This document shows, one piece after another, positions 25,428 through 34,508 of a DNA stretch of 64,000 nucleotides (the first letter of the stretch is position 1; every line of letters starts with the position of its first letter). Location: assembly GCF_036802865.1 (NCBI RefSeq), contig NZ_DAIRVK010000001.1:62001-126000 (forward strand), written 5' to 3'. Under the pieces are notes generated by a model. That model had not been told where the DNA came from and did not search any database. It was given only the letters and a program-made list of their open reading frames with translations. This DNA comes from Sulfurospirillum sp036802865 (GTDB taxonomy: Bacteria; Campylobacterota; Campylobacteria; Campylobacterales; Sulfurospirillaceae). The position numbers and the translations under genes are program-made.

Positions 25428-26042
25428 ATGAAAACAGTTATAGTTGATGGCGTAAGAGTAGCCCCGAGTAAAGTAGTGTGTATTGGTCGTAATTATGTTG
25501 AACATATTAAAGAGTTAAACAATGAGGTCCCTACTTCTATGGTCTTGTTCATGAAGCCTAACTCGGCACTCAGTAGTGAGCTCATAACAGGTGCAATAAC
25601 ACCCCTTCATTATGAAGGTGAAATCTCTTTTTTAATCAAAAAAAGAAAGATAAGTGCTGTTGCTTTTGGACTTGATTTGACTAACCGTGAACTTCAAAGT
25701 GAGCTTAAAGGAAAAGGCTTACCATGGGAGCGTGCAAAGGCATTTGATGGTGCAGCTGTTATGAGTCAGTTTGTAAGTATTGAAGAATCTGAGACTGATA
25801 AACTCTCTATGCAATTATGGATTAACGATATGTTAGTTCAAGAAGGAAATATTGATCTAATGATTCACAAACCGCTATCTGTTATCAAAGAGATTAACTC
25901 TTTTTCAACATTGATTGATAACGATATTATGATGAGTGGTACACCCAAAGGCGTTGGAAGTTATATAAAAGGTGATAAATTTGTAGGTAAGATTTTTATT
26001 GCAGATAGAGAAATTATTTCTAAAGAATGGATAGCTAAATAA
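25428..26042 (+). CDS. Fumarylacetoacetate hydrolase family protein
   Basis: A 204-aa FAH-fold enzyme. KVVCIGRNYVEHIKELNNE and MVLFMKPNSALSS are the family's opening motifs; HYEGEISFLIKK carries metal-ligand glutamates, and the C-terminus has MSGTPKGVGSYIKGD. Relatives include acylpyruvases and oxaloacetate tautomerases/decarboxylases, so the reaction cannot be fixed. It follows the pseudouridine synthase gene by two bases and ends at a strong palindromic hairpin. Confidence 0.9.
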   Translation: MKTVIVDGVRVAPSKVVCIGRNYVEHIKELNNEVPTSMVLFMKPNSALSSELITGAITPLHYEGEISFLIKKRKISAVAFGLDLTNRELQSELKGKGLPWERAKAFDGAAVMSQFVSIEESETDKLSMQLWINDMLVQEGNIDLMIHKPLSVIKEINSFSTLIDNDIMMSGTPKGVGSYIKGDKFVGKIFIADREIISKEWIAK

Positions 26043-26048
26043 AATTAG

Positions 26049-26072
26049 AAGAGCTTTACATGTAAAGCTCTT
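26049..26072. terminator. Bidirectional hairpin containing the TTTACATGTAAA palindrome
   Basis: AAGAGCTTTA-CATG-TAAAGCTCTT is a perfect 24-base palindrome between convergent genes. On the plus strand it is followed by ACTTCTCTTTTTT, fitting an intrinsic terminator. Its core is the repeated palindrome discussed in the findings. Confidence 0.7.
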
Positions 26073-26163
26073 ACTTCTCTTTTTTAAAGAGGACTCTCAC
26101 CAATCCACCTACTCCTACGATCACGACAATAATTAAAAAACCAAGTTGAAAAAGATCAAGCAT
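26071..26163 (-). CDS. Putative 30-aa single-span membrane microprotein coupled to rlmN
   Basis: A frame starting MLDLFQLGFLIIVVIVGVGG and ending VRVLFKKEK: one long hydrophobic span then a basic C-terminus, the layout of small inner-membrane peptides. The ATG (26163, or 26169 for two more residues) lies inside the last codons of rlmN, so translation is probably by coupling; no separate SD is clear. The stop sits in the terminator palindrome. It is too short for automatic calling and I know no family. The clean hydrophobic/charged layout makes it more credible than a random frame. Confidence 0.55.
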   Translation of the reverse strand: MLDLFQLGFLIIVVIVGVGGLVRVLFKKEK

Positions 26164-27232
26164 TGTCATTTTTTTGTTCCTTATCTTTTAATTGACCACA
26201 GGCCGCACTGATATCCAAACCTTTTGATTGACGAATCGTGCAGAGAACTCCATGATCAACAAGATACTGTTGAAATGCAACCATGTCTTTCTCAAGAGGA
26301 CGTCCAAATTCACTTCCATGATGTGGATTAAAATAGATTAGATTAACTTTCGATTTTATGCCGTGTAGGAGCTTCACCAGCTTCTTTGCACTCTTCTGGT
26401 CATCGTTTACCCCTTTCATCACTAAGTATTCAAACATGACGCGTTTACGTGCATCTATGGGGAATGCTTTGACAGCGTTAATAATCGACTCTATGTTATA
26501 GGCTTTATTGATAGGCATAAGCTTTTGTCTAAGCTCATCATCAACAGCATGAAGAGAGATAGCTAACAAAACACCTAAGTCCATTAGCCCCAGTTTCTCT
26601 ATTTGAGCACTAAGCCCACTGGTTGAAATTGTTTGTCTACGAGGAGAGATAGAAAGGCCATCAAGATCATTAAAAATTCGCACCGCTTTGCTCACGTTAG
26701 CAAGATTATCCAGTGGTTCACCCATACCCATATAAACAATATTAACTCGTCTATTTTCTGCAATTGCATTATCTCTTTTTATCATTAGAATTTGAGATGT
26801 TATTTCGCCCGCTGTTAGGTTACGTTTAAAACCACTTTTCCCTGTAAGACAAAAAGCACAGCCGATTTTACAGCCAACTTGTGATGATATACAAATGGTG
26901 TAGCGCGTGTGATGAAGAAGCTTCCCCTCTTCGTCTGTTTGCTCTTGTTTCATTGGAAGCAGAACAGATTCTACAGTATTGCCATCTTTGAGTTCAAAGA
27001 GATACTTTTTACTGCCATCCCTACTCTCTTCAACTTTAGCAATTGTCAGTGGATCAAGATAGTATGTTGAATTGAGTTGATCTTTTAACTCTTTTGGGAG
27101 ATTTTTCATTTCATCAAAAGAATTAACATATTTTTGATAAAGCCATTGATAAATTTGTTTGGCTCTAAATGAGGGTTTTATAACCTCAGATAACTCTTCT
27201 TTAGAAAGATCGAATATATTTTGTTTTTTCAT
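26156..27232 (-). CDS. rlmN: 23S rRNA (adenine2503-C2)/tRNA methyltransferase
   Basis: A radical SAM enzyme methylating A2503 of 23S rRNA and A37 of some tRNAs. The cluster motif is in SSQVGCKIGCAFCLTGKSG (CxxxCxxC), and NIVYMGMGEPLDN and the C-terminal GLDISAACGQL with a catalytic cysteine are characteristic. The 358-aa length is normal. It lies seven bases downstream of the phosphorylase-like gene. Confidence 0.95.
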   Translation of the reverse strand: MKKQNIFDLSKEELSEVIKPSFRAKQIYQWLYQKYVNSFDEMKNLPKELKDQLNSTYYLDPLTIAKVEESRDGSKKYLFELKDGNTVESVLLPMKQEQTDEEGKLLHHTRYTICISSQVGCKIGCAFCLTGKSGFKRNLTAGEITSQILMIKRDNAIAENRRVNIVYMGMGEPLDNLANVSKAVRIFNDLDGLSISPRRQTISTSGLSAQIEKLGLMDLGVLLAISLHAVDDELRQKLMPINKAYNIESIINAVKAFPIDARKRVMFEYLVMKGVNDDQKSAKKLVKLLHGIKSKVNLIYFNPHHGSEFGRPLEKDMVAFQQYLVDHGVLCTIRQSKGLDISAACGQLKDKEQKNDNA

Positions 27233-27238
27233 GATACC

Positions 27239-27787
27239 TCAAATTTTCATATTTTTTTCTACGTGTAAAGTAATTAACTCTTTAGCTTTAGTATGGTTTT
27301 TGACAAAATCATTGTGTGCATTTTCATCGCAATAATTCGTAACAACAAAAAGACCTGAACAAGGTAATTTAAATTGATTTGCAACACTTACAATAGAAAA
27401 GAACTCCATATTCTCTAACTCCATATTTTTTTCAAGTATTTTCTTAGACAATGTGGAGTCAGTAGTAATGTAATTACTTGAATTAACAATAGGAGATAGA
27501 TGATTTGTTCCACGTGAAACATGAATAATGTTTGCATCAATTTGGTTTTGTAAAGGCGTATAGCATTGATTTTGTAAGTAGCCAAGTTCAATATTCGCAG
27601 CACTATAACTATGAATGAGTTCTAAAGGTTTATAGTTCCCATAACTGCCTGCTGTGCCAATAAAAAATAAAAAGGCAGGTTTTTCTTCAAGCACAAGCTT
27701 AGTGAGGTTCATAGCACTTTCTATCAATCCTACGCCAATGGGCTTTGCAAAATCAAATGTTTCATTTCGCCCTGCGCAAAGAATCAT
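27239..27787 (-). CDS. Phosphorylase-superfamily (purine nucleoside phosphorylase-like) protein
   Basis: A 182-aa member of the nucleoside phosphorylase/MTA nucleosidase fold. MILCAGRNETFDFAKPIGVG resembles the N-terminal phosphate/base loop, LFFIGTAGSYG is the conserved G-T-A-G strand, and ELENMEFFSIVSVAN matches the ribose-binding E-M-E motif. It is shorter than typical PNP or MTAN (230-240 aa), so substrate and even activity are uncertain; menaquinone-pathway or salvage hydrolases are alternatives. It overlaps hisF by four bases. The second parS lies inside it. Confidence 0.7.
   Translation of the reverse strand: MILCAGRNETFDFAKPIGVGLIESAMNLTKLVLEEKPAFLFFIGTAGSYGNYKPLELIHSYSAANIELGYLQNQCYTPLQNQIDANIIHVSRGTNHLSPIVNSSNYITTDSTLSKKILEKNMELENMEFFSIVSVANQFKLPCSGLFVVTNYCDENAHNDFVKNHTKAKELITLHVEKNMKI
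27506..27521 (+). other. parS-like chromosome partition site 2
   Basis: A second exact TGTTCCACGTGAAACA, inside the phosphorylase-like gene (part of HVSRGTNH), 2,313 bases from the first copy. The two sites sit in genes of opposite strand and unrelated protein, so coding constraint does not explain the identity. Confidence 0.88.
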
Positions 27788-28542
27788 AATCGTACTGCAA
27801 TCCCCTCATTTCTGAGGTAACGTTTAAGATCCATGATATCAATCTCTTTAAAGTGAAAGATGGAAGCAGCAAGTGCAGCATCAGCACCATTTACAAATGC
27901 ATCTTTAATGTGCTCCATTGTTCCTGCACCACCACTAGCAATGACAGGAATATCAAGCATATTACTCATTTGGGAAGTGAGTGGGATGTCGTAGCCATTT
28001 TTCGCACCATCACAATCCATTGAGGTTAAGAGTATCTCACCCGCACCTCGTTCTTGCGCCTCTTTCGCCCAAGCGAGTGCATCAAGGCCTGTGTCAATTC
28101 TTCCACCATTGATAAAAACATGCCATGAATCACCTGTACGTTTAGCATCAATAGCTACAACAATACATTGCGAGCCAAAGCGTTTGGAGGATTCATCTAT
28201 AAAATGAGGATTAGCGATGGCTGGAGAATTGATGCTTACTTTGTCACATCCTACATGTAAAAGGCGGTAAATATCTTCCAGTGTTCGTATGCCACCACCA
28301 ACCGTTAGTGGTATAAAAACTTCACGTGCTACTTTTTCAACAATATCTACAATTGTTCCACGACCTTCATGACTTGCTGTAATGTCTAAAAAAGTAAGTT
28401 CATCTGCACCTTCTTCATTGTATCGTTTTGCTATTTCAACAGGATCGCCTGCATCTTTGAGTCCAACAAAATTAACACCCTTAACAACACGTCCATTTTT
28501 GACATCCAGACAAGGGATAATACGCTTAGCAAAATGCTCCAT
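27784..28542 (-). CDS. hisF: Imidazole glycerol phosphate synthase, cyclase subunit
   Basis: Closes the imidazole ring in histidine synthesis, using ammonia from HisH. IIPCLDVKNGRVVKGVNF carries the first catalytic aspartate; CIVVAIDAKR the second; VIASGGAGTMEHI is the phosphate-binding loop. The 252-aa length is typical. It heads a small minus-strand unit (hisF, phosphorylase, rlmN, microprotein); HisH is not nearby. Confidence 0.96.
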   Translation of the reverse strand: MEHFAKRIIPCLDVKNGRVVKGVNFVGLKDAGDPVEIAKRYNEEGADELTFLDITASHEGRGTIVDIVEKVAREVFIPLTVGGGIRTLEDIYRLLHVGCDKVSINSPAIANPHFIDESSKRFGSQCIVVAIDAKRTGDSWHVFINGGRIDTGLDALAWAKEAQERGAGEILLTSMDCDGAKNGYDIPLTSQMSNMLDIPVIASGGAGTMEHIKDAFVNGADAALAASIFHFKEIDIMDLKRYLRNEGIAVRL

Positions 28543-28691
28543 AAGGTTCTCTTTTTTAGATAAATATAGGCATAAATGATAGCGAAAGAATTAAAAAAAA
28601 CTTCTGAAAAAAGAGATTAATTGGGAGCATAACTCTTTTATAAGTAAAGATTAGCTACAATCGGTTAAATTTTAGAAAATAGGCGTGCAAA

Positions 28692-29537
28692 TTGATAGAG
28701 GCAAAAAAGAAATTTGGCCAAAATTTTTTAAAAGATAGCAGTGTTTTAAGTAAAATCATCCAAGCGATGCCCCGAAATGATCGAAAACTCATTGAGATAG
28801 GGCCTGGCTTAGGTGATTTGACGCAAGAACTACTGAAGGTTAAGCCTTTAGTAGCATACGAGGTCGATGAAGACTTGTGCGTTTATTTGAGAAAAAAGTT
28901 CTCAAAAGAGATAGATGAGGGGAGCCTAACATTGGTCCACACCGATGTTTTAAGCCAGTTTGAAAAAGGTTCATTGCTCAACGAACCTTATGATCTGGTG
29001 GCGAATTTACCCTATTACATTGCGACAACCATTATTTTGGATGCTTTAGAAGATCCTTATTGTAAATCAATGGAGGTGATGGTTCAAAAAGAAGTTGCAG
29101 AGAAATTTGCAGCATCTCCAAAGACCAAAGAATTTACTTCTTTAGCCATTTTAGCCCAAAGCGTTGGCGTTGCAAAACTACTTTTTGATGTCGATCCAAC
29201 ATCGTTTGATCCACAACCTAAAGTTGTCTCTTCTATTCTCAAAATTGACAAACAAAAAGAGTTTGTTGAAGGGTCATTTTCGGGTATTTTTGAAACCAAA
29301 GAGCAATTGCAAAAATTTAAAAAATATTTGCGTTGTTCTTTTCAAAGTCCGCGAAAAACTTGGTTGAAAAATATTTCTTCCGAGTTTGATAAGCAATCTG
29401 TGCAAGATTTGATGCAGATGCAAAATCTCCCAGCAACCATTCGTCCTCATGAAATAAGCGTCTTGTCTCATCATCTACTATTTAAACATTTAAGGTTGAA
29501 TGATGCAAGAAAACGAAGTAACGCAACAACAGAATAA
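28692..29537 (+). CDS. rsmA: 16S rRNA (adenine1518/1519-N6) dimethyltransferase
   Basis: Also known as KsgA; dimethylates two adjacent adenines in the 3' end of 16S rRNA. FGQNFLKDSSVLSKI, EIGPGLGDLTQELL (SAM motif I) and LVANLPYYIAT (catalytic N-L-P-Y) are diagnostic. The start is TTG at 28692 with a weak AGG upstream and a TACAAT box at 28656-28661. The last 35 bases overlap the start of the RNase J gene, which suggests coupled synthesis of two rRNA/RNA-processing proteins. Confidence 0.94.
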   Translation: MIEAKKKFGQNFLKDSSVLSKIIQAMPRNDRKLIEIGPGLGDLTQELLKVKPLVAYEVDEDLCVYLRKKFSKEIDEGSLTLVHTDVLSQFEKGSLLNEPYDLVANLPYYIATTIILDALEDPYCKSMEVMVQKEVAEKFAASPKTKEFTSLAILAQSVGVAKLLFDVDPTSFDPQPKVVSSILKIDKQKEFVEGSFSGIFETKEQLQKFKKYLRCSFQSPRKTWLKNISSEFDKQSVQDLMQMQNLPATIRPHEISVLSHHLLFKHLRLNDARKRSNATTE

Positions 29538-31500
29538 CAGTAACGAAAAGCCTAAGGAAAATACTCCAAAGCCTCAAGGGCAACCTAACAAACGCCCTTC
29601 TCATCCAAACAATGCAAAACAGGTGAGTCAAGACACACAAAATAGTACTTCAAAAGAGACTTCTGGTGAACCAAGTGAAAAAAAACCACGTAATAACAGA
29701 AGACGTAAGGGTAATAAATCACCGACAGCTTCTCTAGAGGGAAATGAGCTTTGGCAACGTGATATGAAAAAAGCCATTGAAGCCAATCAAAAAATGCATA
29801 AAGACAGACTCAATCGCTCTAATCTTATTGATCAAGTTTCCAAAGGAAAGATTAAAATTACACCATTAGGTGGGCTCGGTGAAATTGGTGGTAATATTTG
29901 TGTTTTTGAAACAGAAACATCAGCGATAGTTTTAGATGTTGGCATGAGTTTCCCAAGTGAAGATATGCATGGTGTGGATATCTTGGTTCCTGATTTTAGT
30001 TATTTGCGACAAATTAAGAAAAAAATAGCTGGAATTATTATTTCTCATGCTCACGAAGATCATATTGGTGCTATTTCGTACCTTTTTAAAGAGATGCAGT
30101 TTCCACTTTATGCAACCCCTCTTCCTCTTGGAATGATCTCTAATAAATTTGACGAACATGGATTGAAAGCGCATAAAAAGTATTTTAGACCTGTTGAAAA
30201 ACGTAAAATTTATAAGATTGGTGATTTTGAAGTTGAGTGGATTCATATTACCCACTCTATTATTGATGCCTCTTCTCTTGCTATTACCACAGAAGCTGGA
30301 ACCATCATTCATACGGGCGATTTTAAAATCGACCACACGCCTATCGATGGCTTCGTAACAGATTTGAACCGTTTCGCTGCTTATGGTGAAAAAGGTGTAT
30401 TGTGTTTAATGAGCGATAGTACAAACTCTTATAAAGAGGGGATTACCCGTAGTGAAAGTACCGTTGGAAAAACATTTGACTCAATTTTTGCCAAAGCAAA
30501 AGGTCGTGTCATTATGTCAACATTCTCTTCAAATATCCATAGGGTTTATCAAGCAATTGATTATGGTTTGAAATATGGTAGAAAAGTCTCTGTTATCGGT
30601 CGTTCAATGGAGAGAAATCTTTTTACAGCTATTGATCTAGGCTATATACAACTGGATAAAAGTATCTTTATTGATCCGCATGAGGTCAACAAATATCCTG
30701 ACAAAGATGTACTAATTGTCACAACAGGTAGCCAAGGTGAGACGATGAGCGCACTTTACCGAATGGCAACGGATGAGCATCGTCATGTTAAGATTAAACC
30801 AACAGACCAGATTATTATTTCAGCTAAAGCAATTCCTGGAAATGAAGGAAGTGTTTCTAAAGTATTGAACTTCTTACTTAAAAGTGGCGCTAACGTTGCT
30901 TACCAAGATTTTAGTGAAATCCATGTTAGTGGGCATGCTGCACAAGAAGAACAAAAACTCATATTACGTCTTGTGAAACCTCGCTTTTTCTTACCTGTAC
31001 ATGGTGAGTACAATCATATTTCAAAACACAAAGAGACTGCAATACAGTGCGGTATTCCAGATCGAAATATCGTATTAATGAGCGATGGCGATCAGATCGA
31101 AGTCTGTGCTAAATATATGAAAAAAATTAAAACGATTAAGACAGGCAAAGTGTTTATTGATAACCAAATCAACGAACAGATTGCGGATGATGTTGTTATC
31201 GATCGTCAAAAATTAGCAGATTCTGGTTTGGTGATGTTAGTGATTCAGATTGATAAAAGTGAGCACAAGCTTATTTCTAAACCAAAAATTATTAGTTATG
31301 GATTAGTTCCTGATCGTGACGATAAAGCATTCTCTATTGAAATGGAAGGTGTCATTGATCAATTTATTGTAAATGCTAAAACAGAGCTGCTTGAAAATGC
31401 AAGAGCCTTGGAAAATGAAGTAAGACAAGTAGTTCGTAAGCATATTTATAGACAAATGAAAAAATATCCAACGATCGTTCCAACGATCTTTATGATGTAG
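29503..31500 (+). CDS. rnj: Ribonuclease J
   Basis: A metallo-beta-lactamase/beta-CASP nuclease central to RNA decay and rRNA maturation in Campylobacterota. The metal motif is SHAHEDHIGA; ITPLGGLGEIGGN and GDFKID belong to the same domain, and ISGHA-type VSGHAAQEE and PVHGEYNH to the beta-CASP and later metal motifs. About 110 N-terminal residues are a low-complexity, Gln/Asn/Lys/Pro-rich extension, as in H. pylori RNase J. Of the tandem ATGs at 29500 and 29503, the second is better spaced (seven bases) from AAGG. It overlaps rsmA. Confidence 0.95.
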   Translation: MQENEVTQQQNNSNEKPKENTPKPQGQPNKRPSHPNNAKQVSQDTQNSTSKETSGEPSEKKPRNNRRRKGNKSPTASLEGNELWQRDMKKAIEANQKMHKDRLNRSNLIDQVSKGKIKITPLGGLGEIGGNICVFETETSAIVLDVGMSFPSEDMHGVDILVPDFSYLRQIKKKIAGIIISHAHEDHIGAISYLFKEMQFPLYATPLPLGMISNKFDEHGLKAHKKYFRPVEKRKIYKIGDFEVEWIHITHSIIDASSLAITTEAGTIIHTGDFKIDHTPIDGFVTDLNRFAAYGEKGVLCLMSDSTNSYKEGITRSESTVGKTFDSIFAKAKGRVIMSTFSSNIHRVYQAIDYGLKYGRKVSVIGRSMERNLFTAIDLGYIQLDKSIFIDPHEVNKYPDKDVLIVTTGSQGETMSALYRMATDEHRHVKIKPTDQIIISAKAIPGNEGSVSKVLNFLLKSGANVAYQDFSEIHVSGHAAQEEQKLILRLVKPRFFLPVHGEYNHISKHKETAIQCGIPDRNIVLMSDGDQIEVCAKYMKKIKTIKTGKVFIDNQINEQIADDVVIDRQKLADSGLVMLVIQIDKSEHKLISKPKIISYGLVPDRDDKAFSIEMEGVIDQFIVNAKTELLENARALENEVRQVVRKHIYRQMKKYPTIVPTIFMM

Positions 31501-31508
31501 GGAATGGC

Positions 31509-32474
31509 ATGCAAGATTTCAAAGCTATCGCTAAAGAAGTATTAGAGCTTGAAGCAAAAGAGTTGCTTAATGCCGCCCAAATGATCGGTGATGAGATAAG
31601 TGAAGCAACCAACTTAATCGCTAACATCAAAGGCAAATTGATCGTTACAGGGGTGGGTAAAAGTGGACTCATTGGTGCAAAAATTGCGGCAACACTCGCA
31701 AGTACAGGCACCAGTAGTTTTTTCCTTCATCCAACAGAAGCCATGCATGGTGATCTTGGAATGGTTGGTAAAGAAGATGCCGTGTTAGCGATTAGTTATA
31801 GCGGAGAGAGCGAAGAGCTCATCAAAATATTACCACACATTAAACGTTTTGAAATTCCACTTATTGGAATGGCTCGGACCAAAGAGTCTTCTTTAGGACA
31901 TTACAGTGATATCTTTTTACCATTACATGTAGAAAAAGAGGCGTGCCCGCTAGATGCTGCCCCAACCTGTTCAACGACACTCACGTTAGCCCTTGGTGAT
32001 GCATTAGCCGTTTGTTTAATGAAGAAGAAAAACTTTCAAAAAGAAGACTTTGCCTCATTCCATCCAGGTGGAAGTTTAGGTAAACGCCTTTTTGTTAAAG
32101 TGAAAGATTTGATGCTAACGCAAGAGCTTCCGATTGTGAACGAAACAACGAGGCTTAAAGATGCGATTATCACCATGAGTGAGGGCAGACTGGGCAATGT
32201 GCTTATAACAGATAAGAACAATAAATTGTTAGCAATTTTAAGTGATGGTGATTTACGTAGGGCACTCATGAGAGATGATTTTACGATGGATGCAACTGCG
32301 TATGAATATGCTACAAAAAATCCAAAAAAACTAGACGATGAAACGCTTTTAGCAAGTGATGCATTAGCGTTCATTGAAACATACAAAATACAGCTTTTAG
32401 CGATTACTGATAAAATGGGTATGCTTAAAGGTGTTTTACATATCCACCATTTAGTGGAAGCAGGAATAAAATAA
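31509..32474 (+). CDS. kdsD: Arabinose-5-phosphate isomerase (KdsD/KpsF/GutQ family)
   Basis: Makes arabinose 5-phosphate for Kdo and thus lipopolysaccharide. An N-terminal SIS domain (LIVTGVGKSGLIGAKIA, ISYSGESEEL, APTCSTTLTLALGDALA) is followed by FHPGGSLGKRL and two CBS repeats from about residue 200. The 321-aa length is standard. It follows the RNase J gene by eight bases and precedes the rluB-like gene by one. Confidence 0.93.
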   Translation: MQDFKAIAKEVLELEAKELLNAAQMIGDEISEATNLIANIKGKLIVTGVGKSGLIGAKIAATLASTGTSSFFLHPTEAMHGDLGMVGKEDAVLAISYSGESEELIKILPHIKRFEIPLIGMARTKESSLGHYSDIFLPLHVEKEACPLDAAPTCSTTLTLALGDALAVCLMKKKNFQKEDFASFHPGGSLGKRLFVKVKDLMLTQELPIVNETTRLKDAIITMSEGRLGNVLITDKNNKLLAILSDGDLRRALMRDDFTMDATAYEYATKNPKKLDDETLLASDALAFIETYKIQLLAITDKMGMLKGVLHIHHLVEAGIK

Positions 32475-32475
32475 A

Positions 32476-33252
32476 ATGGAATTAATGAGATTAAATAAAA
32501 TGATTTCGCACAACACGCATTATTCAAGGCGTGAAGCGGACGAACTCATCAAAGCAGGACATGTGAAGGTCGACGGTCAAGTCGTACAAGACCTCTCCAC
32601 ACAGGTGAGTTTTAAAAATAAAATCGAACTGGGTGGCAAAGCTCTTTTTGAAAAGCATGGTTACTCTGTAATTGTCTATCACAAACAAAAAGGTGAGTTA
32701 GTGAGTAAGAAGGATGATCGTGGTCGTAAGACGATTTACGAAACATTGCCTGCACAATTTGGACATTACCTGAGTGTTGGAAGATTGGACTTTGCAAGTG
32801 AAGGATTATTGCTTCTGTGTGATTCACCCTCTGTTGTTTCTGCATTAATGCACGGTGATTTAGAGCGTGTGTATTATGTCAAAATCAACGGAATGATAAC
32901 GCCTGCTATGGAAAAAGCAATGCAAGAAGGACTATTTTTAGAGGATGCACGTAAAGGTGGTCATTCACACAGTGAAATACATTCAATGGATTTTGCACCG
33001 TTTCTCTCTTACCGTATCATCAAAAATAGCCCTAATTTTTCAACAATTAAAGTGATGATCAATGAGGGTAAAAACAGAGAGCTTAGACGATTTTTTGGTT
33101 ATTTTGATGTTGATGTTGTTGATCTCAAACGTGTGAGTTATGGCAAAATTGATTTAGGAATGCTTAAACCAGGTAAACATCGTTATTTCACAGGTAGCGA
33201 ATACTCAGCGCTGAGAGACTATCTTGAGTACATAAAAAAAGGCAAAGAATAA
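32476..33252 (+). CDS. RsuA/RluB-family pseudouridine synthase
   Basis: Pseudouridylates large-subunit (or small-subunit) rRNA. An N-terminal S4 domain (MRLNKMISHNTHYSRREADE) precedes the catalytic motif VGRLDFASEGLLLLCDS with its Asp, and INEGKNRELRRFFGYF is the RluB/E/F-type C-terminal motif. The 258-aa length fits RluB without a long tail. It begins right after the kdsD-like stop. Confidence 0.92.
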   Translation: MELMRLNKMISHNTHYSRREADELIKAGHVKVDGQVVQDLSTQVSFKNKIELGGKALFEKHGYSVIVYHKQKGELVSKKDDRGRKTIYETLPAQFGHYLSVGRLDFASEGLLLLCDSPSVVSALMHGDLERVYYVKINGMITPAMEKAMQEGLFLEDARKGGHSHSEIHSMDFAPFLSYRIIKNSPNFSTIKVMINEGKNRELRRFFGYFDVDVVDLKRVSYGKIDLGMLKPGKHRYFTGSEYSALRDYLEYIKKGKE

Positions 33253-33265
33253 GGTTAATAAAGTC

Positions 33266-34465
33266 ATGATTAATAACTTTGCCCTCTTCTTTCGCCCAAA
33301 AGCGATTGAAGAGTTATCTGGACAAAAGCATCTTAGTGGGGAAAGTAGTCCTTTTCGCAAATTATTAAAATCAGGTTCTATGAGTCATTCACTTTTCTTT
33401 GGACCTGCAGGAGTAGGAAAAACAACGTTGGCACGGATTGTCGCCAGTGAGTTACAATTGCCATTTTATGAGCTAGATGCTACCAGTGTGAAAGTTGAAG
33501 AGATACGTAAAATTCTTTCTCAACATCGAGGAGCATTGCAAAAACCACTTATCTTTATCGATGAAATTCATCGTCTTTCCAAAACGCAACAAGAAGTGCT
33601 TTTACTACCTATGGAAAATCATGAAGCAACCATTATTGGTGCCTCAACAGAAAATCCTTATTTTGTACTTAGTTCTGGTATACGATCACGTATGATGCTC
33701 TTTGAATTCTATCCACTTCAAGATGATGATCTTAAAGCAATTGTTGAACGCGTACGAGAGAAAGTTGATTTTTTGGTCGATGAAGATGCGTTGAACTATT
33801 TAATTAGTTCCAGTGCTGGTGATAGTCGAGCACTATTAAATCTATTGGAGTTTGCACTTAAAGTAGATTTACATGTAAAGCTTGAAATACTCAAAATATT
33901 ACGTCCCAGTGCTCTTAAAGATGGCGTGAGTTCTGATAACACGCACTATAACTTAATTAGTGCTATGATTAAGAGTGTTAGAGGCTCAGATGTTGATGCG
34001 GCACTCTATTATTTAGCACGTCTTATTGATGGAGGAGAAAGCCCAGACTTCATCGCTAGACGCCTTGTGATCCTTGCAAGTGAAGATATCGGCAATGCTA
34101 ACCCCAATGCGCTTAATTTGGCTTCTAGCACCCTAACAAGTGTGAGTAAGATTGGTTATCCTGAAGCACGTATCATCTTGTCGCAATGTTTGATCTATTT
34201 GGCGTGTAGCCCAAAGTCAAACAGTGCATATAGGGCAATCAATAATGCCTTAGAATACGTGAAAAATGAAAAAGCACTCAAAGTGCCCGCCCATCTCAAA
34301 AGTCCTTCTCCTAAAGGGTATCTCTATCCCCATGATTTTGGTGGCTGGGTTGAGCAGAAGTATTTAGAAAAACCACTTCATTTTTATGATAATTTGCCGA
34401 TAGGGTATGAGAAAACACTCTCTGAGTGGCTCGTTAAAATCAAAACAAAAGATAAACAGTCTTAA
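33266..34465 (+). CDS. rarA: Replication-associated recombination protein RarA (MgsA), AAA+ ATPase
   Basis: Acts at stalled replication forks. Walker A is GPAGVGKTT (residues 46-54), Walker B is LIFIDEIHR, and sensor 1 is IIGASTENPYF. The C-terminal MgsA tetramerisation part has LVILASEDIGNANPNAL and SPKGYLYPHDFGGWV. At 399 aa it is a little shorter than E. coli RarA. SD AAGG is 9-10 bases before the ATG; it is the last gene of the RNase J-kdsD-rluB run. Confidence 0.94.
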   Translation: MINNFALFFRPKAIEELSGQKHLSGESSPFRKLLKSGSMSHSLFFGPAGVGKTTLARIVASELQLPFYELDATSVKVEEIRKILSQHRGALQKPLIFIDEIHRLSKTQQEVLLLPMENHEATIIGASTENPYFVLSSGIRSRMMLFEFYPLQDDDLKAIVERVREKVDFLVDEDALNYLISSSAGDSRALLNLLEFALKVDLHVKLEILKILRPSALKDGVSSDNTHYNLISAMIKSVRGSDVDAALYYLARLIDGGESPDFIARRLVILASEDIGNANPNALNLASSTLTSVSKIGYPEARIILSQCLIYLACSPKSNSAYRAINNALEYVKNEKALKVPAHLKSPSPKGYLYPHDFGGWVEQKYLEKPLHFYDNLPIGYEKTLSEWLVKIKTKDKQS

Positions 34466-34508
34466 AAAGGCAATATGAAATGATCATCTTTGTTATGGAA
34501 GTGTTGTA

